64,000 nt of DNA from Chitinophagaceae bacterium (GTDB taxonomy: Bacteria > Bacteroidota > Bacteroidia > Chitinophagales > Chitinophagaceae): positions 124,001-188,000 of the forward strand of contig JAIETM010000004.1 of NCBI GenBank assembly GCA_019745155.1. Reading direction: 5' to 3'. The notes beneath the pieces are model-generated. The model saw only the letters and a list, made by a program, of their open reading frames with translations, was not told where the DNA came from and did not search any database. The translations under genes were made by a program, and so were the position numbers. Below are positions 9,007 through 16,949 of this stretch, in pieces (position 1 is the first letter of the stretch; the number at the start of each line of letters is the position of its first letter).

Positions 9007-10128
9007 ATGCGCAGCATTGCTCAGCAACTACAAAGTATTTGCCTCACTATTCTGACTTTCTGCTTTGTATGCTTATCAAAAACCACGGTCGCGCAACAGT
9101 TCAATACCATCACAAAAGACTTAACCATCCCCGTTTCCAAAGCAGAAGATGCACTCTGCTTTCAATTACATACCATCACCCTAACCACTGCAAATCTGGA
9201 TAGCGCAAGAAGAATCTTCGTGCAAGGCATGGGCATGCAACTAAGCGGACCGGTGAAACTAACCACTCTACAAAAAAGAAGCTTAATCAAACAATGGAAT
9301 CTACCTGCTTCATTGGACTGGCAGTTATATGAATTGAGCAGACCCTCTGTACAGGAGAATATCCGCATTCGTTTATTGGTGGTGGCAAAACCTACCCCAT
9401 TGATTCATGAAACTTATCAGGCAAGAGAGCTGGGCCCCTTTGCACTTGGTTTTCCTAACGCTAACCAGGTTTTATTGGATCAGGAATTACGCGCATTGGG
9501 CTTTGTACCCAAAGCACCCTTACAAGCTGCAGTATTACCCAAACCTGACGGCGGACAATATCGAGACTGGGAAGCATCTTATATGGGACCCGATTTTGTG
9601 CATCATACGGGTATTGAAAGGGGAAACGGCATGCCTCAGCTGGCGCCTTATGATACAGCCACAGGCAAGGGCGGACCGGGTTATGCATCTATGGTGGTGA
9701 CAAGTATGAGTGATGCGATGATCAGCTTTTTCAGGTATGTGCTTGGGTGGGAAGTAAGGCGCGATATTGAATTGGCTACTGGAAAAAACTCGCCATTAGC
9801 ATTGGAAGAAGGTATCAAGTATCGATACACGATTGTCTATGCGAAAGGCGCTTCCAGCGGACATATTCTGATGATGGATTTCAGAGACGGGATTAAGATT
9901 ACCCCAAGAACGAAACCCAGACTGCCCAACAGAGGTATTGGGATGTACACTGTATTCACCAAAAACCTGGATGAAGTAAAATCGCTGGCATTACAGCAAA
10001 AAACATCCATCTTAAGTGACATCACTTCGTATGAAGACCCAATACATGGCAGGGTAAGAAGTCTGTTATTGGTTGCCCCAAATGAAACTGTGTTTGAAAT
10101 TCTGGAAAAACCAAGACCACTTTTCTAA
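9007..10128 (+). CDS. Exported VOC-superfamily protein
   Basis: Encodes 373 residues with an N-terminal signal peptide (hydrophobic to about residue 29, TTVAQQ). Two glyoxalase/VOC-like modules are suggested: one near 52-170 (LHTITLTTANLDSARRIFVQGMGMQLSG) and a second near 225-370 (YASMVVTSMSDAMISFFRYVLGWEVRR, then GIGMYTVFTKNLDEVKSLA). VOC folds bind metals and act as isomerases, dioxygenases or resistance proteins, but I cannot assign a reaction; the metal ligands are not certain. It precedes the exopolysaccharide cluster on the same strand, separated by 138 bases with a weak hairpin, so it is probably a separate unit. Confidence 0.7.
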   Translation: MRSIAQQLQSICLTILTFCFVCLSKTTVAQQFNTITKDLTIPVSKAEDALCFQLHTITLTTANLDSARRIFVQGMGMQLSGPVKLTTLQKRSLIKQWNLPASLDWQLYELSRPSVQENIRIRLLVVAKPTPLIHETYQARELGPFALGFPNANQVLLDQELRALGFVPKAPLQAAVLPKPDGGQYRDWEASYMGPDFVHHTGIERGNGMPQLAPYDTATGKGGPGYASMVVTSMSDAMISFFRYVLGWEVRRDIELATGKNSPLALEEGIKYRYTIVYAKGASSGHILMMDFRDGIKITPRTKPRLPNRGIGMYTVFTKNLDEVKSLALQQKTSILSDITSYEDPIHGRVRSLLLVAPNETVFEILEKPRPLF

Positions 10129-10144
10129 AAAAGGTGTTTTTAGA
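10124..10144 (+). terminator. Weak AU-rich hairpin over the VOC stop codon
   Basis: TCTAAAAA (10124-10131) pairs with TTTTTAGA (10137-10144) around a 5-base loop, overlapping the TAA stop at 10126-10128. AU-only stem without a separate T-run; may terminate weakly. Confidence 0.35.
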
Positions 10145-10266
10145 GAAACTTAAAGATCATATTAAAAAAATAGATTCTGCTATGGGAAAGGTCAATTTGC
10201 ATATGAAACCGAGTATATTGCATAACAATCGGTAGCACAGGGCAGCTGCCGAAACCTTAACCTGAT

Positions 10267-10671
10267 ATGAGCGACAATACCCCCCAAATACCTAAAATTC
10301 TTGTCGTGGAAGATGCAGAGCCTATTCAATTGGTTTTGCAGAAATTTCTCAGCAAAAAATTCGATGTATTTGTTTGTGCAGACGGATTAGAAGCCATGGC
10401 TTATCTGCAGAATGGCAATATGGTTCAACTCATCATCTCTGACCTCACTACCCCTAACATGGGCGGATTGGAATTATTACAGCAGGTAAAAGCCAGCAGT
10501 TATTTCAAGTCCATTCCAGTAATTGTACTATCTGGCGATACTGAATCATCTACACGCATCAAATGTTTAGAAGCAGGCGCTGAAGACTATATCGTAAAGC
10601 CTTTTAATCCACTGGAACTGGAAGCACGGATAAAAGTGGTATTGAAAAGAAGCGGCATCACCGTATCTTAG
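10267..10671 (+). CDS. Single-domain response regulator (CheY-like receiver)
   Basis: Encodes 134 residues, a complete receiver domain and nothing more. The acidic pocket is present (KILVVEDAEP), the phospho-acceptor Asp lies in LIISDLTTPNMGG near residue 59, Ser/Thr in IVLSGD and the conserved Lys in EDYIVKPFNP near 109. With no output domain it must act by protein contact. The next gene starts 5 bases later and begins with a receiver-like domain that has lost these residues, so this protein is a natural candidate to pair with it and gate exopolysaccharide synthesis. No histidine kinase is encoded in the window. Confidence 0.92.
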   Translation: MSDNTPQIPKILVVEDAEPIQLVLQKFLSKKFDVFVCADGLEAMAYLQNGNMVQLIISDLTTPNMGGLELLQQVKASSYFKSIPVIVLSGDTESSTRIKCLEAGAEDYIVKPFNPLELEARIKVVLKRSGITVS

Positions 10672-10676
10672 AGTAG

Positions 10677-11870
10677 ATGACACAAGACGACCAACGGTTC
10701 ACCATCTTATTGCTGAGCAAAGACACCCTTTTAGCGGAAAAACTAAAGCAGGTGCTTCCCCAGACATGCCATCTTTTAATCAGAGAAGAGGCATCGCAGC
10801 TGATGGCTGATATCGTTGAAAGTACGGATGACAGTAAGCTGTTGATCTTATTACAAGCAGAAATTCTCTCCGCCAACGGCGTCAATCTGGCCACGCAAAT
10901 CCGCAAACAATACCACCAACGTTTTCCTATTTGCTTAATTGCAGAAAACAGAAGCCAGAATCTATTGTCCATTGCCCAAACATCAGGCATTGCAGAAGTA
11001 TTCAGCTTACCACTGGATCCAGATGCTATCAATATCAGGATTTGCTTTCTTGCTAAGCATTGGAAGGACTTCAGTGTCAATATGAAAGAAGCTATCCGCT
11101 TCGAATACAAGACACCATTTATCAAACGATTATTTGATATACTGGTTGCAGGTACTGCACTGCTGGCCTTGTCGCCACTCATCATGTTGGTCGTGATTTT
11201 GATCAAACTGGAATCGAAAGGCCCGGTGATTTACTATTCGCTGAGGGTAGGTACTGGCTATAAAATATTTCGCTTTTACAAGTTCAGGTCGATGTACACC
11301 AATGCCGACAGAAAGCTGAAAGAGTTGAAGCACCTGAACCAGTATGGCACAACAGCCACAAGTACTACAGTTGCAGATGCCAGCACTTTTCTTTGTGATG
11401 AGTGTAAAGCCAATGGCACAGCCTGCCAGCGGCCGATTTATACCGACAAAGAAACCCTTTGCGAGAAAATCTATGAAAAGCGTCAAAAAGCTGAGGCCGG
11501 AGCTGCTTTTTTGAAAATTCAAAACGATCCAAGAATTACCAGAGTGGGCAAATTCATTAGAAATACCAGTTTCGATGAGTTACCCCAGTTATGGAATGTA
11601 TTGATTGGTGATATGAGTATTGTCGGAAACAGACCACTGCCGCTTTATGAAGCTGAAAAGCTGACAACAGACAAATACATGATGCGTTTTATGGCTCCTG
11701 CGGGCATTACCGGTTTGTGGCAAGTAGAGAAAAGAGGTAAGGCTGGCGATATGTCTGAAGAGGAAAGAATTATGCTGGATAATGCCTATGCTCGCGACAA
11801 TAGTTTTTGGAAAGATATTCTACTGATTCTAAGGACGATTCCAGCGCTTTTCCAAAAGGAAAATGTGTGA
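10677..11870 (+). CDS. Pseudo-receiver fused to polyprenyl-phosphate sugar-phosphate transferase
   Basis: Encodes 397 residues. Residues about 5-135 have the receiver pattern but the phospho-acceptor region reads LLILLQAEILSANGV (Asp absent) and the Lys segment reads VFSLPLDPD, so it is a non-phosphorylatable pseudo-receiver. Near 150-177 lies a single hydrophobic helix (LFDILVAGTALLALSPLIM), then a bacterial sugar transferase domain with FRFYKFRSM, the catalytic Asp-Glu in SFDELPQLWN near 300, and GDMSIVGNRPLP. Such monotopic enzymes load the first sugar phosphate onto undecaprenyl phosphate. An insertion near 237-265 carries four Cys (CDEC, then two more), a possible metal site. It is the likely initiating enzyme of the cluster. 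Confidence 0.9.
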   Translation: MTQDDQRFTILLLSKDTLLAEKLKQVLPQTCHLLIREEASQLMADIVESTDDSKLLILLQAEILSANGVNLATQIRKQYHQRFPICLIAENRSQNLLSIAQTSGIAEVFSLPLDPDAINIRICFLAKHWKDFSVNMKEAIRFEYKTPFIKRLFDILVAGTALLALSPLIMLVVILIKLESKGPVIYYSLRVGTGYKIFRFYKFRSMYTNADRKLKELKHLNQYGTTATSTTVADASTFLCDECKANGTACQRPIYTDKETLCEKIYEKRQKAEAGAAFLKIQNDPRITRVGKFIRNTSFDELPQLWNVLIGDMSIVGNRPLPLYEAEKLTTDKYMMRFMAPAGITGLWQVEKRGKAGDMSEEERIMLDNAYARDNSFWKDILLILRTIPALFQKENV

Positions 11871-11934
11871 GTAGCGTGGATAAGTTTATACCGATTCAGA
11901 TGAGTATTGTTTACCTTTAAACGCCTGATTTATT

Positions 11935-12666
11935 GTGTCTTATACATTTTATCAAATACCACAGAGACCTTCACTCAGGCGCAGCAAATTTACCTGCGCA
12001 AAATTTGTTTTGCTGGTACTTTTCCTGTGTGCTCATCTCACCCAGACAAAAGCACAAGAATCCATCATCCAAGATGTTTCTCCTGAATACGTTGCAAAGC
12101 TTATCAGCCTTGCTAGGGAAAACTATCCTAAAGTGAAAGCGTTCGACAGACGTGTAGAAAAAGCAGCATACATGCTCAAGAAAGATCGAATGACTTGGTT
12201 TGAAGCCTTTAATTTTTTCTACCTCTATAGCCCTAACAACTCTACTACTTTGGTGAATCCCAATTTGCTGAATGGTTATCAGATAGGTTTTAGTCTAAAC
12301 CTGGGTACCATGTTGCAGAAGAAACCACAGATCAACATGAGTAAGAAGGATCTGGAAGTAGCCAAGCTGGAAAAAGCAGAATACGAACTGTTATTGGCAA
12401 CAGAAGTAAAATCCAGATACTATACTTTTTTGCAACAGCAACAATTATTGAAAATGCGCAGACAGGTGATGCTTGATGCAGAAGCTGTGCTGAAGCAAAC
12501 AAAATATCGTTTTGAAAAAGGAGAAGAGACTTTTGAAAATTATAATCGCTCCTTGATGCTAATCGCTGAAAACAGGCAGAAGATTACTGAAGCTGAAGCT
12601 GCATTGTTAACAGCCAAAAGCAGATTGGAAGAATTGATTGGTGTAACCCTGGAATCTGTGAACTAA
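11935..12666 (+). CDS. Half-size TolC-like outer membrane protein
   Basis: Encodes 243 residues from GTG 11935; a stop lies three codons upstream and no ATG precedes the signal peptide (hydrophobic to about residue 41, TKAQ), so GTG is the only sensible start. The mature part is one outer-membrane-efflux repeat: a short beta portion (GYQIGFSLNLGTML) and long charged helices (about 120-240, coiled-coil heptads such as KSRLEELIG). TolC itself has two such repeats and over 400 residues. It overlaps the next gene by one base (TAATG), and I see no Wza-type export protein, so it may form the outer-membrane exit for the polysaccharide. Confidence 0.75.
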   Translation: MSYTFYQIPQRPSLRRSKFTCAKFVLLVLFLCAHLTQTKAQESIIQDVSPEYVAKLISLARENYPKVKAFDRRVEKAAYMLKKDRMTWFEAFNFFYLYSPNNSTTLVNPNLLNGYQIGFSLNLGTMLQKKPQINMSKKDLEVAKLEKAEYELLLATEVKSRYYTFLQQQQLLKMRRQVMLDAEAVLKQTKYRFEKGEETFENYNRSLMLIAENRQKITEAEAALLTAKSRLEELIGVTLESVN

Positions 12667-14843
12667 TGGAGTTGAAGTATTTTTTAAAGTTGGTGAAAAA
12701 GCATTTACTATGGCTATTCTTATTGCCGGTAGTTGCTATCGTCACCACTTTCTTCTTAATTAGAAAACTTCCAGATACCTATATCTCCAGAGCAAGGGTT
12801 GCTACTGGTATTGTTGATGACACAAGAAAAATTCCCGGCTCAGATAAAAGCAAAAGTGAATCAGACGTTAATCAGGAATTCAGCAACCTGATACAGACCA
12901 TGCAGTTGAAACTGATATTAGATCAGGTTTCTTACAAATTGATGCTGCATGACTTACTTGACAAGAAACCCTATCGCAAAGCCAGCCAGAATGTAATTGA
13001 CCTGAATCCGGCTGCTAGAAAACACGCGATTGAAGTGTACACCAAGAAATACAATCAGCGTGAAGCACTCTCTTTGTGGGATAACGATCAATTTGGCTTA
13101 TATAAAGTTTTGGTATCAATGGGCTATGATGATGGCTCGCTCCTTCAGAAACTGAAGATATACAGATGGGAATACAGCGATTTTATTGATATAGAATTTG
13201 AATCAGAGAATCCTGTTTTATCTGCTTTCGTTGTTAACACCATTTGTAACGAATTCATCACCTACTACACCACCATCCTTCGCGAAAACCAAGAGAAGGG
13301 TGTTCGCTTTTTGGAAAAGCTCGTATCCATGAAGCAAGACACCCTGAACAATAAGATTCAGGAATTAAAGGGCTATAAGCTGCAAAACAGAATCCTGAGC
13401 TTGCCAGAACAAGCAAGAGCACTGTATAATCAGATATCTTCTTACGAAGCAGAAAAGCAAAAGCTGGAACAAAGCATTGCCGCCAATTCCGGCACACTCA
13501 AAGTTATCAATCAGAAATTTGACCCTTCTGATCAACAGTATCTTGAACGCTCTGCCGAAGAAATCAATGAAAAACTGATTGAAACAAAATCGCAGCTGCA
13601 GAAAAACAGCGATGAACTCATTAAAAGCAACTACAATATTGTTTACCTGAAGCGTCGTGATTCTTTAATGGCGATTCTCGATAAACAAATCAAGCTTTCT
13701 ACTGATAGGAATGTATACAGCCCATTGTCAACCAAACAAAGTCTGGTTGCACAAAAGCTGAAGTTAGAAGTAGACCTTGAAATGTCTAAAAACAGTATTG
13801 CTACGCTGGAAAATGAAATCAATACACTCAATCAAAGATTGGATTTATTGATGCCGCACGAAGCGGTGATTCAAACCTATGAAGGAGATATTGATCTAGC
13901 CAGTAAAGAATACTTGGAAGTATTGTATAAATACAACCAAGCCAATCTGGAAGCCAGTTATGCGCTACAATTACGTCAAGTAGAAGTAGCTATGCCTAAT
14001 CAGGCGCAGCCATCGAAGAAAATTTTCCTAGTAATTCTAGCGGGTGTTGTCACTTTCGTGATTTACCTCGCAGCATTGGTCATTGTTTTCTATTTCGATC
14101 AATCCATTCACGATGCCAAGACCCTTGTGGGAAAAACAAGACTGCCTGTTCTTGGTCAATTACCCTTACTCTCTTCCAAGAATCTCTTGATTCATACCGC
14201 GTGGGAAGATGGTCAGAGCTTTCAGACACAGCAATTTAAAAATGCACTCAGGGCTTTACGCTTTGAAGTAGATAAGGAAGTAGGCGATGCCCGACTTTGT
14301 CTGATCACCAGCTTACAAGAAGGTGCTGGTAAAACATTTACTACCTTGAATCTGGCCTATGCCTACGCCAAGATCAAGAAAAAAGTATTGATCATTGACG
14401 GCCATTTCAAAGACCCTGTGATCACCAAGATGTTTGACACAACAGTATACCTCGAAGATTATCTGCAAGGCAATATCAACTTGTTCGATATCCCAAGAGA
14501 TAACGCTGTAGCCATATTAGGCAATAAAGGAGAAGATATCTCTATTCTTGAATTGCAGGACTATCAGACAATCATTCATCAGATTCAGCAATTGGCGAAT
14601 AATTTCGATATCATTTTCATTGAAGGCGCGTCTTTGGAACATTCACACAATGCCAAGGAATGGAGCATGTTTGCGAGAAAGATCCTGCCTGTATTTGAGA
14701 ACGGCAGAGCATTAACGGATGATGACAAACACGCCATTGATTACCTGAAAGAAATCAATGGAAAAATGACTGGTTGGGTTTACAATAAGACTTTCAGCGC
14801 CAAGGAGAAGAAAAGCTTTTTAAAGAAACTGCTGAATGGATAA
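12666..14843 (+). CDS. Wzc/GumC-like chain-length protein with degenerate kinase domain
   Basis: Encodes 725 residues. Wzz-type N-terminus with a first membrane helix near residues 14-32, a large periplasmic coiled-coil part (about 200-440) and a second helix near 450-476 (KIFLVILAGVVTFVIYLAAL). The cytoplasmic end is a BY-kinase/ParA-type domain: Walker A is present (LQEGAGKTFTTLN, near 550), but Walker A-prime reads VLIIDGHFKDP, lacking the second Asp, and Walker B reads IIFIEGAS with Glu in place of Asp. The tail has no tyrosine cluster. It probably controls length and export of the polymer; kinase activity is doubtful. Start overlaps the stop of the TolC-like gene. Confidence 0.88.
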   Translation: MELKYFLKLVKKHLLWLFLLPVVAIVTTFFLIRKLPDTYISRARVATGIVDDTRKIPGSDKSKSESDVNQEFSNLIQTMQLKLILDQVSYKLMLHDLLDKKPYRKASQNVIDLNPAARKHAIEVYTKKYNQREALSLWDNDQFGLYKVLVSMGYDDGSLLQKLKIYRWEYSDFIDIEFESENPVLSAFVVNTICNEFITYYTTILRENQEKGVRFLEKLVSMKQDTLNNKIQELKGYKLQNRILSLPEQARALYNQISSYEAEKQKLEQSIAANSGTLKVINQKFDPSDQQYLERSAEEINEKLIETKSQLQKNSDELIKSNYNIVYLKRRDSLMAILDKQIKLSTDRNVYSPLSTKQSLVAQKLKLEVDLEMSKNSIATLENEINTLNQRLDLLMPHEAVIQTYEGDIDLASKEYLEVLYKYNQANLEASYALQLRQVEVAMPNQAQPSKKIFLVILAGVVTFVIYLAALVIVFYFDQSIHDAKTLVGKTRLPVLGQLPLLSSKNLLIHTAWEDGQSFQTQQFKNALRALRFEVDKEVGDARLCLITSLQEGAGKTFTTLNLAYAYAKIKKKVLIIDGHFKDPVITKMFDTTVYLEDYLQGNINLFDIPRDNAVAILGNKGEDISILELQDYQTIIHQIQQLANNFDIIFIEGASLEHSHNAKEWSMFARKILPVFENGRALTDDDKHAIDYLKEINGKMTGWVYNKTFSAKEKKSFLKKLLNG

Positions 14844-14857
14844 CCCATAAACAGCGC

Positions 14858-16045
14858 ATGATGGACTACTTATTGATTTTACTACAAGTATTAATTGGAT
14901 ACCATCTAATCTTTCCGCTGTTGCTGTATTTGGTATACAAGCTCAAGGGTAAAAAAAAGGATCCCAAAACACTTCCAACCATAGCGCCGCCGGCAGATTT
15001 TGGCGTAATCGTTACAGCGTATCAGTATACTGAATCATTACCAGGTGTTGTGTCAGCATTGCTAAAACAGCAGTACACGAATTACCTCATTTATATTGTT
15101 GCTGACAATTGCGATATCGGCAACCTGCACTTTAACGATGATCGGGTAATTTTACTTAGACCACCCACCGTGATTGCAAGCAATACAGGATCTCATTTTT
15201 ATGCAGTCAATCATTTCAAAAGACCACATAGTCATATTGTGATCATGGATAGCGATAATATTGCAGAGCCAGGCTTATTGGCAGCATTGAATCGCTATGT
15301 GCAAGCTGGTCATTCAGCCATACAGGGACTGAGAAAGGCCAAGAATAAAGAAACACAAATTGCGAAACTGGATGCAGCCCGCGATTTATACTACCACTTT
15401 TTCGATGGGCATGTGCTTTTTTCTATTGGCGCATCTGCAACACTTTCTGGTTCTGGCATGACCTTCCAAACTGATCTATACAGGGCATGTCTGGAGCATT
15501 TGAATGTGCAAGGTGCAGGATTCGACAAAGTGCTACAAGCTGAAATCGTCAAAAGAAATCTCCGCATTGCATTTGCAGAAGACGCTATCGTCTATGACGA
15601 AAAAACATCCAGAGGCGATCAACTGGTTAAGCAAAGAGCCAGATGGATCAATACCTGGTTTCGCTATTTCAGCTTTGGCTTTACCATAATCGGCAAGGGT
15701 ATCCGCAATATCTCTTTCAATCAAATCACTTTTGGACTTATTCTGTTAAGACCACCTTTGTTCATCTTTTTAGCGCTCTCCGGCGTGTGCATGCTGGCGA
15801 ATATATTTTTCAGTCTTACCGGTGCACTGCTTTGGCTAAGCGGTTTTGTCTGCTTCTTTATCAGTTTTATGATTGCACTAAAAGAGAGCAAAGCGGAAAA
15901 AAGTATTTATAAAGCACTTCTACATGCACCAGTATTTATCTTTTACCAAATACTGGCACTAATGCATATCAGAAGAGCCAATAAATTATCAGTAGCAACA
16001 CAGCATTTTCATCATGGCGATACGCCACCGGATGAAGAAGCATAA
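14858..16045 (+). CDS. Membrane glycosyltransferase family 2
   Basis: Encodes 395 residues. One N-terminal helix, a GT-A domain with DFGVIVTAYQYTESLPG, the metal-binding DxD in IVIMDSDNIAE near residue 130, and the QRARW motif near 258 that marks processive and integral-membrane GT2 enzymes; three or so C-terminal helices follow. It transfers a sugar from a nucleotide donor at the inner membrane, donor unknown. Two adjacent ATG codons at 14858 and 14861 are possible starts. Fifteen bases after the Wzc-like gene, same operon. Confidence 0.88.
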   Translation: MMDYLLILLQVLIGYHLIFPLLLYLVYKLKGKKKDPKTLPTIAPPADFGVIVTAYQYTESLPGVVSALLKQQYTNYLIYIVADNCDIGNLHFNDDRVILLRPPTVIASNTGSHFYAVNHFKRPHSHIVIMDSDNIAEPGLLAALNRYVQAGHSAIQGLRKAKNKETQIAKLDAARDLYYHFFDGHVLFSIGASATLSGSGMTFQTDLYRACLEHLNVQGAGFDKVLQAEIVKRNLRIAFAEDAIVYDEKTSRGDQLVKQRARWINTWFRYFSFGFTIIGKGIRNISFNQITFGLILLRPPLFIFLALSGVCMLANIFFSLTGALLWLSGFVCFFISFMIALKESKAEKSIYKALLHAPVFIFYQILALMHIRRANKLSVATQHFHHGDTPPDEEA

Positions 16046-16057
16046 ATAGTTGAGTGA

Positions 16058-16801
16058 ATGCTAAAAAACTGGACACAAATCATTCTTCAAAAGATACTCG
16101 GCTTTCAGAACTACCTGTTCGTGTTTGCCGCTTTTACAATTTATAGAATACGGAATACTAAATACGATCAGGAATTTCTGCATTTTCTCAGCATGGTACC
16201 CGACAATGGCGTCATCATAGATATTGGTGCCAATATTGGGATTACTACCATCCCCCTATCCAAGCATTTACCCAATAGCCAGATAGCAGCGATTGAACCT
16301 ATTCCGCACAATGTGCGTACACTAAAGAAAATCATCCGCTTCTTCGGCTCACGCAATGTCATCGTTTTTCCAATGGCCGTTGGCGATCACAACGGACGCA
16401 TCAATATGATTACGCCTGTAATCAATCACGTGAAAAAACAAGGACTTAGCCATGTCGTTGGCGCTATACCAGATGAACCGGCTACGCAGCAGGGAGAAGA
16501 ATTTTCTGTTCCGGTTATGCGACTAGACGATATTAAGGAGCTACAACAATTGGGACATATCAGTGCCATTAAAATTGATGTAGAACAATTTGAATATGCA
16601 GTTATTTCTGGTGGATTACAACTGATCAATCGCTTTAAGCCCATGATCTACTGCGAACTCTGGGATACGCCACAACGCAAAATATTTCTTGACTTCATGG
16701 AGGGTATTGGCTATGAGGTGAGCGTATATGAGAAAGGTGAGCTGGTTCCCTATGATCAAAGACCCGCACTAAACTTCTTCCTCTTACCTAAAAGCGTATA
16801 G
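16058..16801 (+). CDS. FkbM-family methyltransferase
   Basis: Encodes 247 residues. SAM-binding motif I is VIDIGANIGITTIPLSK near residue 53, the acidic post-II residue is in AAIEPIPHN, and the FkbM signature continues through AVGDHNGRIN and IKIDVEQFEYAVISGG. FkbM enzymes O-methylate sugars or other hydroxyls; in this cluster the polymer or a lipid-linked sugar is the likely acceptor. Twelve bases separate it from the GT2 gene. Confidence 0.9.
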   Translation: MLKNWTQIILQKILGFQNYLFVFAAFTIYRIRNTKYDQEFLHFLSMVPDNGVIIDIGANIGITTIPLSKHLPNSQIAAIEPIPHNVRTLKKIIRFFGSRNVIVFPMAVGDHNGRINMITPVINHVKKQGLSHVVGAIPDEPATQQGEEFSVPVMRLDDIKELQQLGHISAIKIDVEQFEYAVISGGLQLINRFKPMIYCELWDTPQRKIFLDFMEGIGYEVSVYEKGELVPYDQRPALNFFLLPKSV

Positions 16802-16802
16802 C

Positions 16803-16949
16803 ATGGCAAAAATTACCATAGAATCAATAGAAAGAACAAAGCACAATGAATTTGACGAAGAGAAGTTTCAGCAAGCAAGAAAAACAGCTGCATTGGTACT
16901 GGCATTTGTAAGTGTCTTTATATTCTTCATTAAACTGCTATTCTTCTAG
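16803..16949 (+). CDS. Small single-pass membrane protein, 48 residues
   Basis: A short ORF from ATG 16803 to TAG 16949, starting one base after the FkbM stop and overlapping the GTG of the next gene by one base. The product has a charged N-terminal half (MAKITIESIERTKHNEFDEE) and a hydrophobic C-terminal helix of about 20 residues (ALVLAFVSVFIFFIKLLFF). The tight fit between two genes supports it as real. Not recognised; it may be an accessory of the polymerase encoded next. Confidence 0.6.
   Translation: MAKITIESIERTKHNEFDEEKFQQARKTAALVLAFVSVFIFFIKLLFF

Noticed and set aside
10241-10250. Palindrome GGCAGCTGCC before the response regulator
   Set aside because: Ten bases without loop or second copy nearby; could be chance and no regulator can be proposed.
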